DNA of 64,000 nt from an uncultured Bacteroidales bacterium (GCA_902781045.1 CACZHT010000007.1:1-64000), one strand, 5' to 3'; numbered from the stretch's first letter, positions 40,576-51,377 are shown. The notes: generated by a model from the sequence alone, not told the origin. Numbers and translations: made by a program.

Positions 40576-41853
40576 TTAGGTGCCCGACCGGGTGACGCCG
40601 AAGCCCACCAGGCGGTCATAGCGAGCCCCCGACGGACGGTCGTACACGCGGATGTAGTAGTTGTTGATGGTCTGGTACTTGTCGCCGTCGATAAAGTCGG
40701 TGCGACCCTCCTGTGTGCCGTCGGGCACCCATAGGTACTGGTAGTTGTAGGCACCCTGCTTGAGCAGAAGGTCGCAACTGTAGCACATCATCCTGTTGTC
40801 CCACTGCATGAGCACCTGCTGCGCTGGCAGGCCGTGGGCAAACTCCCCCTCAAGAAAGATGTTCCCGCCTGTCATGCGCTCGCCACCGGTGTCGAGGGTG
40901 AAGTGTGTCACCAGGTAGTCGGCCTCGGTGGCGTTGTCGTCGGCCTCGGCATTGCGGATGGTGAAACGCCCATGCTGGGTCTGGTCGTAGAGGTACTCGC
41001 GCCCGACGCGAGGCTCGTCGCGGTAGAGCGTGGCATGCAAGTAAGGCTCGAAGTACTCGATGGCCTGCACACCCATGTTCAGCGAGTGTTCGGCCACTGT
41101 CTCAAAGCGGCGGTACTCGTTGCCGGCCTTGAAGATGAGCTGCGGCTGGTGGTCGTAGGTCACTGTGCCCACTCCCACGCTCATGGGCTGCTGCAGCACC
41201 ACCTCGTTGTCGGTGCGGGTGTTCTGAGTGACCACGGTGGTGAGTTCGCCGTACGGGTCCATGATGCTGCCGGGCTTGTAGTTGAGCACGATGTCGAGCT
41301 GCTGGTGAGCGTCGTTGTAGTCAAAGTCGGTGCGCGAGGTCACGCCGGCATTCACGCCCACACGGTTCTCGCACACACTGAAGCGGGTCTGGAACAACAC
41401 CTTGTCGGGGTCGTCCTGCTCATAGACACGCAGCAGATAGTTGCCGCTGATGAGCAACTGCATCTCGTCGTTGGGCAGCGAAAAGGCGTAGTTGTAGTAT
41501 TGGACAAACGTGGCCTGGCTCTGGGCGTAGTCGGTGATGTCGGCCTGGTTGAACCCGCTCACCCACTCGCTCTCGACCAACTGGGACGGCCGCCAGAAGG
41601 CGTCGCAGTGATAGACGCTGTAGCGCAGGTAGTGAACGTCATAGTCCAGGATGTCGAACGACACGTTGATGCGGTCGTCACTGCCCATCATGATGACCGG
41701 AGGCAGGTAGGGGTTGCTCGCAGGAGCCACCTGCAACGTGTGAACAGCCGGGTCGAAGATTCTCACACCGGTGTATTCTATTTCTTGCGCAATCGCCGCA
41801 GTTGTCGCCAGCAGACAAGCGGCTTCTAGGAGTGATGTTAGCTTCATTTTCAT
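40576..41853 (-). CDS. DUF5103 protein (type IX secretion plug-like)
   Basis: 425 residues from ATG 41853, with a signal peptide ending IAQ. The start of the mature protein, IRIFDPAVHTLQVAPASNPY-like, then LPPVIMMGSDDRINVSFDIL, YLRYSVYHCDAFWRPSQLVE and EWVSGFNQADITDYAQSQAT are characteristic of DUF5103. In type IX secretion structures a member of this family was identified as the Plug that closes the SprA translocon pore. No other T9SS gene is in the window. The product is probably periplasmic/outer-membrane associated. Confidence 0.88.
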   Translation of the reverse strand: MKMKLTSLLEAACLLATTAAIAQEIEYTGVRIFDPAVHTLQVAPASNPYLPPVIMMGSDDRINVSFDILDYDVHYLRYSVYHCDAFWRPSQLVESEWVSGFNQADITDYAQSQATFVQYYNYAFSLPNDEMQLLISGNYLLRVYEQDDPDKVLFQTRFSVCENRVGVNAGVTSRTDFDYNDAHQQLDIVLNYKPGSIMDPYGELTTVVTQNTRTDNEVVLQQPMSVGVGTVTYDHQPQLIFKAGNEYRRFETVAEHSLNMGVQAIEYFEPYLHATLYRDEPRVGREYLYDQTQHGRFTIRNAEADDNATEADYLVTHFTLDTGGERMTGGNIFLEGEFAHGLPAQQVLMQWDNRMMCYSCDLLLKQGAYNYQYLWVPDGTQEGRTDFIDGDKYQTINNYYIRVYDRPSGARYDRLVGFGVTRSGT

Positions 41854-41858
41854 GTTGG

Positions 41859-42113
41859 TTACATCGTCAGAGTTCCGGCATACAACTGCTCCACAGGGAA
41901 CATCAAATCCCAGTTTTTCCCCCAAACAATATTGCCATTCTCTAATGTGAACTGGTCGAAAAATTTGGGCTTCAGATACTTGTTGTATTGAGGATGTGGA
42001 TGCCGGCGGATGAAGTCTCCGACATCGATTGTCTGAGTCGTGTTGTCGCTGAATGTCAACAATACTATGAGATTTCCAAGGTTTTCAGCCTTGATCACTT
42101 GTGGGGCTATCAT
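41859..42113 (-). CDS. DUF2442 domain protein
   Basis: 84 residues. Pattern of DUF2442: V..A......L.V.FSDN.....DVGDFI then FDQFTLENGNIVWGKNWDLM FP-type end. It overlaps the preceding DUF4160 gene by 4 bp (ATGA), so the two are translated together. The DUF4160/DUF2442 pair is widespread and mobile and has been suggested to be a toxin-antitoxin-like module; its biochemical role is unknown. Confidence 0.8.
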   Translation of the reverse strand: MIAPQVIKAENLGNLIVLLTFSDNTTQTIDVGDFIRRHPHPQYNKYLKPKFFDQFTLENGNIVWGKNWDLMFPVEQLYAGTLTM

Positions 42114-42412
42114 AATTTCTTCTTTATTGATGTATTTCTCACTCTTTGCCTATAAACAAAGAAGCGAATCCACTTGTCAATGATATTCCTATGGTACTTC
42201 TGCACAAAAGCGGTTGCCGTCCGTTTGTCTCTTTCTGTGAGTGGCTCAGCACCTGCCTTTTCCCGTATCCGGATTTCGGACAGCTTGCCGTCAAGCATGA
42301 TTATCTCAAAGATACTCTCGTGGCTGTCATGCAAGACGTGGACATGAACGGGCTCATGCTCATTGGAGTAAAAATAGAAAATAAAACCAAAATACTCAAA
42401 TATCTTTGGCAT
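42110..42412 (-). CDS. DUF4160 domain protein
   Basis: 100 residues from ATG 42412 (a TTG 6 bp upstream was rejected). The DUF4160 signature is present: MPKIFEYFGFIFYFYSNEHE followed by PVHVHVLHDSHE. The His-rich H.PVHVHV segment may bind metal or nucleic acid. The tail is strongly basic (YRQRVRNTSIKKKL). It is the first gene of the pair with DUF2442, under its own promoter. Confidence 0.82.
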   Translation of the reverse strand: MPKIFEYFGFIFYFYSNEHEPVHVHVLHDSHESIFEIIMLDGKLSEIRIREKAGAEPLTERDKRTATAFVQKYHRNIIDKWIRFFVYRQRVRNTSIKKKL

Positions 42413-42433
42413 AGGCAAAAATCATTTTTTTTG

Positions 42434-42464
42434 CAAACATACTGCTTTTTTTTATGTTGACAAA
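42434..42464 (-). promoter_or_regulatory. Promoter of the DUF4160-DUF2442 pair
   Basis: On the minus strand TTTG (42464-42461), 19 bp, TATGTTTG (42441-42434). The transcript would start about 15-20 bases before the ATG. Confidence 0.65.
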
Positions 42465-42588
42465 ATTTCAGGCGGTTTGTTTAAAGCATTCAGCATTTTT
42501 TTCGTAAATTTGTGGCGATTTTCAGTCCCCCACGGTCCGCCGTGTCAAGGCCACGCCATGGCCCCCACTAAATAAAAAAGAAACTGAG

Positions 42589-44355
42589 ATGCTTAAAACA
42601 CTACTACGACAAATCGGGCAATATCGCACAGCAGCGATACTAACCCCAATCTTCATCTTGCTGGAGGTGCTGCTCGATGTGCTCATCCCCTACGTCACGT
42701 CGTGGCTCATCGACCGTGGCATCAACGCCGGCGACCTGGCCGGCGTCTACCGCTATGGCGGACTGATGCTGCTCATGGCATTCCTGAGCCTGGCCATGGG
42801 CATCCTCGCGGGACGGTTTGTCGCCTACGCCTCGACGGGCTTTGCCGCCAACCTGCGCCGCGCCATGTACCGCAACATCCAGCGCTTCGCATTCAGCGAC
42901 ATCGACAAGTACTCCACCTCGGGCCTGGTCACGCGCATGACCACCGATGTGTCGAACCTGCAGAATGCCTTCCAGATGCTGCTGCGCACCAGCATACGCG
43001 CACCCTTCTCGATGCTATCCAGCATCGTCATGTGCTTTGTCATCAGTGGGCAAATGAGCCTGATTTTTATCATCGCGGCTGTCATACTGGCCGTGGTGCT
43101 CACACTGGTCATCCGGCGGGTGAGCGCGACTTTCGCACGGGTGTTCCAGCAATATGACGTGATGAACAACGCCGTGCAGGAGAACGTGAGCGCCATCCGA
43201 GTGGTCAAGGCATTTGTGCGCGAGGACTACGAGAACCAGAAGTTCGAACTTGCCGCACGCGGCCTCTACCAGCTATATGTCAAGGCCGAGAGCCTGATGG
43301 CCATCACACACCCCGTGATGAACCTGGTGGTCTATGGCTGCATCATCGCCATCAGTTGGTTTGGCGCACAACTTGTCGTGGGCGGACAACTCACCACCGG
43401 CCAGTTGACATCGCTCTTCACCTATGTGATGAGCATCTTCATGTCGCTGATGATGCTGAGCATGATTTTTGTGCAGCTCACCATGAGCGTAGCCAGCGGC
43501 AAGCGGGTGGCAGAGGTCATCAACGAGGTGCCCGACATCGTCAATCCCGACAATGCCGACACGGTGGTGCCTGACGGGAGCATCGACTTCGACCACGTCA
43601 GCTTTGCCTACAAGGGCGGCAGTGGCGAGTATGCACTGCACGACATCGACCTGCACATCGACGGCGGACAGACCATCGGCGTGATTGGCGGAACGGGCAG
43701 TGGCAAGTCGAGCCTGATCAACCTCATCAGCCGCCTCTACGACGCTACGCGTGGCACGGTGCGGGTGGGCGGAAAGGACGTGCGCACGCTCGACCTCACC
43801 GCCCTGCGCGACAGTGTGTCGGTCGTCCTGCAGAAGAATGTGCTCTTCAGCGGCACCATCCTCGACAACCTGCGCTGGGGCAGGGCGGACGCTACCCTGG
43901 ACGAGTGCCGACGGGCGTGCCGCATCGCCTGCGCCGACGAGTTCATCGACCAGATGACCGACGGCTATGACACCCGCATCGAGCAGGGAGGCACCAACGT
44001 CAGCGGCGGACAGCGACAACGACTGTGCATCGCCCGCGCGCTGCTCAAACGCCCCAAGGTGCTCATCCTTGACGACTCGACCAGCGCCTGCGACAACGCA
44101 ACAGATGCCAAAATCAGACAACAGCTGCGCGATGAGGTGCCGCAGATGACGCGCATCATCATCGCCCAGCGCATCAGCAGCCTCAAGGACTGTGACCGCA
44201 TTCTGGTGCTGGTGGGCGGACGCATCAGCGGCTGGGACACCCACGACAACCTGTTGAAGACAAATGCCATTTATCAAGAGATCTGCGCCATCCAGGACGA
44301 GGACGGAGGCGACTTTGATGCCCCACAGGGCAGAAAGGAGGAGGACGCACAATGA
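42589..44355 (+). CDS. ABC exporter half-transporter with a degenerate nucleotide site
   Basis: 588 residues: six-helix type I exporter domain (about 15-310), then the ATPase with Walker A GGTGSGKSS, signature NVSGGQRQR and Walker B VLILDDSTSAC. The residue after the Walker B Asp is Asp instead of Glu, and the switch segment reads IIIAQRISS, with Gln instead of His. These changes mark the degenerate site of heterodimeric exporters such as BmrCD and TM287/288. It overlaps the partner gene by 4 bp. TAAATTTG at 42505-42512 is a likely -7 element. Substrate unknown (lipid or drug). Confidence 0.9.
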   Translation: MLKTLLRQIGQYRTAAILTPIFILLEVLLDVLIPYVTSWLIDRGINAGDLAGVYRYGGLMLLMAFLSLAMGILAGRFVAYASTGFAANLRRAMYRNIQRFAFSDIDKYSTSGLVTRMTTDVSNLQNAFQMLLRTSIRAPFSMLSSIVMCFVISGQMSLIFIIAAVILAVVLTLVIRRVSATFARVFQQYDVMNNAVQENVSAIRVVKAFVREDYENQKFELAARGLYQLYVKAESLMAITHPVMNLVVYGCIIAISWFGAQLVVGGQLTTGQLTSLFTYVMSIFMSLMMLSMIFVQLTMSVASGKRVAEVINEVPDIVNPDNADTVVPDGSIDFDHVSFAYKGGSGEYALHDIDLHIDGGQTIGVIGGTGSGKSSLINLISRLYDATRGTVRVGGKDVRTLDLTALRDSVSVVLQKNVLFSGTILDNLRWGRADATLDECRRACRIACADEFIDQMTDGYDTRIEQGGTNVSGGQRQRLCIARALLKRPKVLILDDSTSACDNATDAKIRQQLRDEVPQMTRIIIAQRISSLKDCDRILVLVGGRISGWDTHDNLLKTNAIYQEICAIQDEDGGDFDAPQGRKEEDAQ

Positions 44356-46256
44356 GAATGCCCGGAATGAGACAACAACAAATACCCCTGGGCGAGACGC
44401 AGGGCAAGAAGCGTGACATCCTCATGCGACTGGTGCGCCAGGTCATGCGCCACTACAAGTTCTCGCTGCTGACCGTGGCGCTCTGCATCATCGTCACCGC
44501 CGTCACCACGCTGGCATCGACGCTGTTCACCCGCACGCTCATCGACGACTACATCGTGCCGATGACGCGCACCGCCCATCCCGACTTTGCTCCACTGGCC
44601 CAGACACTGTTCAAGCTGGCTGCAGTGCTGGTGGTGGGTGTCATCTGCTCCTATACCCACAACCGCCTGATGATCAATGTCACACAGGGCACCATGCTGC
44701 GCCTGCGCACCGACATGTTCAGCCACATGGAGCAGCTCCCCATCAGCTACTTCGACACTCACTCGCATGGCGAGGTGATGTCGACCTACACCAACGATGT
44801 CGACACCCTGCGACAGATGATCAACCAGAGTCTGCCGCAGGCACTCAACTCGCTCATCACCATCGGCATCACACTGGCCAGCATGGTGGTCCTGAGCGTG
44901 CCACTGACGCTGGTGTCGCTGGCCATGGCACTGCTCATGGCATGGGTCACCACCGCGCTGGGCAAGCGCTCGCGCCGGCACTTCAAGGTGCAGCAGCAGC
45001 GGCTGGCCGACGTCAACGGCTACATCGAGGAGATGATGACCGGGCAGCGAGTGGTCAAGGTGTTCTGCCACGAGCGGCAGGCCATCGAGGAGTTTGAGCG
45101 CATCAACGAGCAGCTGCGCGACAGCACCTACAACGCCAACCGCATCGCCAACATCGTCATGCCCGTCAACGGCAACCTGGGCCACTTGAGCTATGTGCTC
45201 ATCGGCGTGGTGGGCGCTACGCTCATCCTGGGCGGACAGGTGTCGCTCACGCTGGGCACGCTGGTGGCCTTCCTGACGCTGAACAAGAGCTTTGCGCGGC
45301 CCATCGCCCAGGTGAGCCAGCAGATCAACAGTGTGCTCAACGCCAGCGTGGGCGCCGAGCGCGTCTTCCGCCTGCTCGACGAGCAGCCCGAGGCCGACCG
45401 CGGACGCGTCACGCTGGTCAACGCCATGCAGGCCAAGGACGGCACACTCATTCCCGTGCCTCACCGCACCGACACATGGGCCTGGTGCGTGCCTGACGAC
45501 AACGGCGGCAAGCCGCGCTTTGTCAAGGTCGAGGGCGGCGTGCAGATGGACAGGGTGGACTTCGGCTACACACCCGACAAGCAGGTGCTGTTCGACATCA
45601 TCATCAACGCCATGCCCGACCAGAAGATAGCCTTTGTGGGCGGAACAGGGGCCGGCAAAACCACCATCACCAACCTCATCAACCGCTTCTATGACATCCA
45701 GGACGGACACATCACCTACGACGGCATCAACATCACCGACATCAGCAAGCCCCACCTGCGCCGCTCGCTGGGCATGGTGCTGCAGGAGACCCATCTGTTC
45801 ACCGGCTCGGTGCTAGACAACATCCGCTACGGCAACCTGCGCGCCACCGACCAGGACTGCATCGAGGCCGCAAAGCTGGTGGGTGCCGACGGCTTCATCC
45901 GCCGTCTGGCCGACGGCTACCACACCGTGCTAAGCGGCGATGGCGGAAACCTGAGTCAGGGCGAGCGGCAGCTGCTGGCCATTGCGCGTGCAGCCGTAGC
46001 CGATCCGCCCGTACTCATCCTCGACGAGGCCACGTCGAGCATCGACACCCACACCGAGCGGCTGGTGCAGCGAGGCATGGACTCGCTCATGCGCGGGCGC
46101 ACCACCTTTGTCATTGCCCACCGCCTGAGCACCGTGCGCAACGCCGACTGCATCATCGTGCTCGAGAAGGGGCGTATCATCGAGAGCGGCACACACGACC
46201 AGCTGTTGTCGCTGCGTGGCAAGTACTACCACCTCTACACCGGCCACGAGATTTAA
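44352..46256 (+). CDS. ABC exporter half-transporter, canonical partner
   Basis: 634 residues. It has about 60 residues more than its partner, mostly an insert between the membrane domain and ATPase (about 345-390: a Thr/Asp/Gly-rich segment with HRTDTWAWCVPDDNGGKPRF). Walker A is GGTGAGKTT, signature GNLSQGERQ, Walker B VLILDEATSSID and switch FVIAHRLSTV, all canonical. It should provide the catalytic ATP site of the heterodimer. It follows its partner with an ATGA overlap, so equal amounts are expected. Confidence 0.92.
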   Translation: MRMPGMRQQQIPLGETQGKKRDILMRLVRQVMRHYKFSLLTVALCIIVTAVTTLASTLFTRTLIDDYIVPMTRTAHPDFAPLAQTLFKLAAVLVVGVICSYTHNRLMINVTQGTMLRLRTDMFSHMEQLPISYFDTHSHGEVMSTYTNDVDTLRQMINQSLPQALNSLITIGITLASMVVLSVPLTLVSLAMALLMAWVTTALGKRSRRHFKVQQQRLADVNGYIEEMMTGQRVVKVFCHERQAIEEFERINEQLRDSTYNANRIANIVMPVNGNLGHLSYVLIGVVGATLILGGQVSLTLGTLVAFLTLNKSFARPIAQVSQQINSVLNASVGAERVFRLLDEQPEADRGRVTLVNAMQAKDGTLIPVPHRTDTWAWCVPDDNGGKPRFVKVEGGVQMDRVDFGYTPDKQVLFDIIINAMPDQKIAFVGGTGAGKTTITNLINRFYDIQDGHITYDGINITDISKPHLRRSLGMVLQETHLFTGSVLDNIRYGNLRATDQDCIEAAKLVGADGFIRRLADGYHTVLSGDGGNLSQGERQLLAIARAAVADPPVLILDEATSSIDTHTERLVQRGMDSLMRGRTTFVIAHRLSTVRNADCIIVLEKGRIIESGTHDQLLSLRGKYYHLYTGHEI

Positions 46257-46346
46257 TCCTCCCAGCCCTCCCAGCCCTCTCAGTTATCCCAGTCCTCCCA
46301 GCCCTCCCAGTCCTCCCAGAACTCCCAGCCCTCCCAGAAATCCCAG
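46257..46346. repeat. Tandem array of ten 9-bp units
   Basis: Ten units of the form nnnTCCCAG (commonest CCCTCCCAG and TCCTCCCAG) start directly at the exporter stop codon. On the minus strand it encodes a WEDWEGWE-like repeat, but that frame has no other gene-like features. The following 170 bp are A-rich and hold no gene. Confidence 0.75.
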
Positions 46347-46516
46347 AAAAAAATGAACAAAATTAGCGAAAATCTCCCCAAACCAACGTCACTACCCCGC
46401 AAAAACACCCCAAAAACAGTTAAACTTAACCAAATGCTATTAAATGCTATTAAATCGGGGCAAAATACCCAAAAAAATGACATAAAATGAAATTCATCAC
46501 TTCCAAAAATAGTTTC

Positions 46517-46524
46517 TAACTTTG
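46517..46524 (+). promoter_or_regulatory. -7 element before the small protein gene
   Basis: TAACTTTG, 85 bp upstream of ATG 46609. No matching TTTG at 19-21 bp. Confidence 0.35.
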
Positions 46525-46608
46525 CAACCGAGATTTTCTTTCAAACCGATAAAGACAAAAAATAACAACTAAAAACCTTGCGTTGTACAGGTAATCGCAT
46601 ACTGTGAT

Positions 46609-46797
46609 ATGCAACAAATGTTCACTTGCAAACTCAAGGAGTCGCGTGGTGGCATGCCGCGAGGCACCATCATCCAAGTCGCTTCGGCTTTCTCGACTCC
46701 AGCCGAGTACGAAATCGCCGATGAGTGTGAACGTCGCTTCGGCAAAGCAGCCCGCGATGCCCAGCACAAAGGCTATTGGGAAATCAAAAAGAACTAA
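46609..46797 (+). CDS. Small hypothetical protein
   Basis: 62 residues: begins MQQMFTCKLKESRGGMPRGT, then a helix YEIADECERRFGKAARDAQH and a basic end YWEIKKN. The composition and the -7 element upstream suggest a real gene. The C-terminal half could be a small nucleic-acid-binding helix. No family is recognised. It stands alone between the minisatellite and a decayed surface-protein gene. Confidence 0.5.
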   Translation: MQQMFTCKLKESRGGMPRGTIIQVASAFSTPAEYEIADECERRFGKAARDAQHKGYWEIKKN

Positions 46798-46891
46798 CCC
46801 TCAAGTTACGTAAGTTGAAGAATGCCTGCCTTATTATTATGGGTTCAACCTAATCTTCTATAAATGATTAAATTATAATACAATAAATAAT

Positions 46892-46978
46892 ATGAAAACA
46901 AGATCACTACTTTCCGAGCCATCAGCCCGTGGGATGATGGCTCGGATAAAGTTGAACTCAATAAAACAACAAACATGA
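46892..46978 (+). other. Short leader ORF containing an 11-bp stem
   Basis: A 28-codon frame (MKTRSLLSEPSARGMMARIK...) overlaps the next ATG (ATGA, 46975-46978). It contains the stem CCGAGCCATCA (46914-46924) / TGATGGCTCGG (46935-46945). It may be an attenuator-like leader of the now decayed gene downstream, or simply a palindrome. Confidence 0.3.
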
Positions 46979-47671
46979 GAACAATAGCAGCAACCTTGAT
47001 ATGTCTGGCCCGAATATACCGCACTGCAGGCCGACATCACCTTGCCCGACGGGCTGAACGTAGCCATGGAAGACGGGGAGTATATCTTTGACCTGACCGA
47101 GCGCAAGACGCGCACACACTGTCTCGGCCAACCAGCTCTCGTCCGGTGCTATCCGCATCCTTGTCGCCTCGCCCCAGAAGTCGGTCATCAGCGGCAACAG
47201 CGGCGCGCTGGTGACGTTTGAGGTGGTCGCTGACGCAGGGTTGACCGGCCCATGCGTCATCACTTTGAGCAATGTGATAGCCTCCGAGACCAATTCCACA
47301 ACCCACTCCTTGCCCGTGTCAACCTGCACGGTGACGGTTGTCCAACTCGCCACCTCAATCGCGCTGAGCCAGACAACAGCCGAATTGACGGCGGGTGAGA
47401 CCCTGCAGCTCACCGCCACGGTGCAGCCCGACAACGCCACCGACCGTACGGTCACCTGGACCTCAAGTGACCCCGCCGTGGCCACCGTCGATGCCAACGG
47501 CGTGGTGACGGCGCACACAAATGGCATCGCTATTATCACCGCAACGGCGGCCAATGGTGCCTCGATGTGGTGCGGGTGGTGTGCTATCTGCGTGGCGACA
47601 TCGACGAGAGCAACAATGTCGATTCACAGGATGTGAACACCGTCATCAACATCGTCCTGGGCAAGAATTAA
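46975..47671 (+). pseudogene. Decayed surface protein: Ig-like (Big_2) plus dockerin-like end
   Basis: Pieces of a secreted protein in at least three frames. A signal-peptide start (MRTIAATLICL) is fused out of frame to YTALQADITLPDGLNVAMED, then in another frame SANQLSSGAIRILVASPQKS, a Big_2 domain (SIALSQTTAELTAGETLQLT, then WTSSDPAVATVDANGVVTAH), and in a third frame a dockerin-like end GDIDESNNVDSQDVNTVINI before the stop at 47669. Frameshifts lie near 47110 and 47560, with an internal deletion after the signal peptide. It cannot make a normal product. Confidence 0.75.
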
Positions 47672-47908
47672 CCTCGGGCAGCACCATGACTAGCGGCGGC
47701 CCCTCCCTTTGCCGGGAGGGGCCGCCGTCGGTTGTGGGCCACGATGGGGGCAGGAGCCACGGCAGAGCTGTGGCCGCCGCTGTGGCGCTTGTGGCCGCTG
47801 TGGCGGTTGTTGCTGCCGGGTGGCGGTTGTTGCTGCCGCTGTGGCGGCCGGCTGGCGCAGGCTGGGGCGGTCGGGCTGTGCCGTGGCTCCCGCCACGGCC
47901 GGTGGGGG
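47672..47908. repeat. REP cluster downstream of the transposase
   Basis: GC-rich, low-complexity DNA ending in a REP unit: 38 bp at 47863-47900 identical to 49083-49120, with the hairpin GCCGTGGC-TCCC-GCCACGGC (47880-47899). Before it, GTGGCGGTTGTTGCTGCC-type units are repeated (about 47800-47840). The cluster touches the transposase stop codon. Confidence 0.7.
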
Positions 47909-48865
47909 CTACTGGCGGTGGCAGATGGCCCAGGCCATCTGGTTGAGCGAGAGGCACTGGTCGCGGCTGATGCCCACATCGCGGTTGTGGTGCTGCCAGG
48001 GGGCGAGCAGGAGCAGGCGGCCCTGGGCGCAGGCGTCGAAGTAGCGCCCTCCGGGCTTGGCGTACTGGCCGAAGCCGTTCTCACGCAGGAGAATGGTGGG
48101 GAAGCCGAGGTCGAAGGCGGCATCCATGATGCTCTTCTCGCCGTCGCTGATGCGGGGCGAGATGAGGACGGCGCCACCCGCGCACTGGTTCAGGCACTGG
48201 GCGCGCTGGACGGCGAGTTGCTCGGGTGTGATGCCGCGTGAGCATTGCACCTGCACGAGCATGGGCGCATCGAGCAGGAAGATGTTGCCAAGGGCGGCGA
48301 AGGTGATGTCGCCCACCACGAGGTTGTGCTGCACACGGAACAAGTCGGGGTGGGCGCGCTTCAGGGCAAAGCGACGCGGGTTGTCGTGCACATATTGAAT
48401 CAGGTGCTGCAGCCGCACGGTGCGGTCAAGGATGCGGTCGTTGAAGCCTTCTTCCCACAGGGTGCCCGTGTCCAGGCCCAACTGCCGGCAAGCCTTGTTG
48501 CAGCCGCCCTTGAACCCACTGACGACGCGGCTCAGGTGGACAGGTAGGCGGTCGTGGACGTAGAGGACGATGTGGAGATGATCGGGCATCACCTGATGGG
48601 TGATGATCTCGATGACGGGATAATAGTCGGGGATGCCCAGCACGGCGTTGTGGACGGCCTCGCCCATGGGGCTGAGGTGCATCACGGCAGGCTCGGTCTC
48701 GCCGTCGCCGGTGATGTGGCCCAGCAGTGTGCGGCGGTCTTTGACGACAAGGGTGAGCATGTAGATACAGCGGCCCTGATAGTCGTGGCCGATGCGACGG
48801 CGCAGCATCGAGGGCTTGGTCTCGCCGGCCCATTGCTGCTTGGCTTTATATTGGTCCCAGTCCAT
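47909..48865 (-). CDS. REP-associated tyrosine transposase (RAYT, IS200/Y1 type)
   Basis: 318 residues from ATG 48865. The Y1_Tnp domain (about 35-190) has the HUH motif in MPDHLHIVLYVHDR, and the catalytic Tyr in LIQYVHDNPRRFA, the order and spacing of single-strand transposases. The longer C-terminal part (about 200-318) is a separate domain with LISPRISDGEKSIMDAAFDL, which recalls a DprA/LOG-like fold but is not assigned. Matching REP hairpins flank the gene. TACCTTTG on the minus strand (48879-48872) lies just upstream, so the mRNA may have almost no leader. An upstream in-frame extension to 49207 is translated REP DNA. Confidence 0.82.
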   Translation of the reverse strand: MDWDQYKAKQQWAGETKPSMLRRRIGHDYQGRCIYMLTLVVKDRRTLLGHITGDGETEPAVMHLSPMGEAVHNAVLGIPDYYPVIEIITHQVMPDHLHIVLYVHDRLPVHLSRVVSGFKGGCNKACRQLGLDTGTLWEEGFNDRILDRTVRLQHLIQYVHDNPRRFALKRAHPDLFRVQHNLVVGDITFAALGNIFLLDAPMLVQVQCSRGITPEQLAVQRAQCLNQCAGGAVLISPRISDGEKSIMDAAFDLGFPTILLRENGFGQYAKPGGRYFDACAQGRLLLLAPWQHHNRDVGISRDQCLSLNQMAWAICHRQ

Positions 48866-48883
48866 TTGGGGCAAAGGTAAAGG

Positions 48884-48909
48884 AAAAAACTTGCTCACGC
48901 AAGTTTTTT
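48884..48909. terminator. Palindrome with T-run upstream of the transposase
   Basis: AAAAAACTTGC-TCAC-GCAAGTTTTTT, an 11-bp perfect stem. On the plus strand it looks like an intrinsic terminator. It overlaps the -33 region of the transposase promoter on the minus strand, so it could also shield or regulate that promoter. Confidence 0.5.
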
Positions 48910-48928
48910 TGTTAGAAATCTGCCAGAG

Positions 48929-49120
48929 GCCGCGGCGGGAGCCGCGGCAAAGGGGGACCGCTGGCGCGCCCACGGCGGGAGCTGTGATGTGGAAAGGGGG
49001 GGTCGTGGCTGTGATGGGGAAAAGGGGGCCGTGGCTGCGGCTGCTGGGGTGGCCGTGGCGGGGCTGGCTGGCAGGGCTGGGGTGGGGCGGTCGGGCTGTG
49101 CCGTGGCTCCCGCCACGGCC
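48929..49120. repeat. Inverted REP pair upstream of the transposase
   Basis: GCCGCGGC-GGGA-GCCGCGGC (48929-48948) and GCCGTGGC-TCCC-GCCACGGC (49100-49119) are two hairpins with complementary loops, thus in opposite orientation. Between them is GC-rich low-complexity DNA. The second unit is part of the 38 bp identical to 47863-47900. Confidence 0.7.
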
Positions 49121-49136
49121 CTGAGGGGTGGCTATT

Positions 49137-49168
49137 TTTGGTGGTATGGAAAAGAATGAGTAACTTTG
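49137..49168 (+). promoter_or_regulatory. Promoter of uvrB
   Basis: TTTG (49137-49140), 20 bp, TAACTTTG (49161-49168): an exact consensus, beginning 17 bp after the REP unit. Confidence 0.75.
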
Positions 49169-49189
49169 CAGGATTATTGCAAACGACCC

Positions 49190-51265
<2,076 letters not shown>

Positions 51266-51345
51266 CTTTTTGACCCATGGGAAAGGACGAGAACTGAAGT
51301 GGTAATGACAGCCTCAACTCAAGAATCCGGGATTTACAAGGAATT

Positions 51346-51377
51346 TTTGGTGTTGTAAGAAATAATGCTTAACTTTG
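51346..51377 (+). promoter_or_regulatory. Promoter of the toxin-antitoxin pair
   Basis: TTTG (51346-51349), 20 bp, TAACTTTG (51370-51377). The antitoxin ATG is only 18 bp downstream, which sets its start at 51395. Confidence 0.7.

Noticed and set aside
46280..46483. Minus-strand frame rich in WEDWEGWE
   Set aside because: It is the translation of the 9-bp minisatellite; no start signal, promoter or partner gene supports it.
47646..48241. Several GC-rich open frames in the REP cluster
   Set aside because: Their translations are low-complexity Arg/Pro/Ala strings, and the DNA is made of repeated hairpins.
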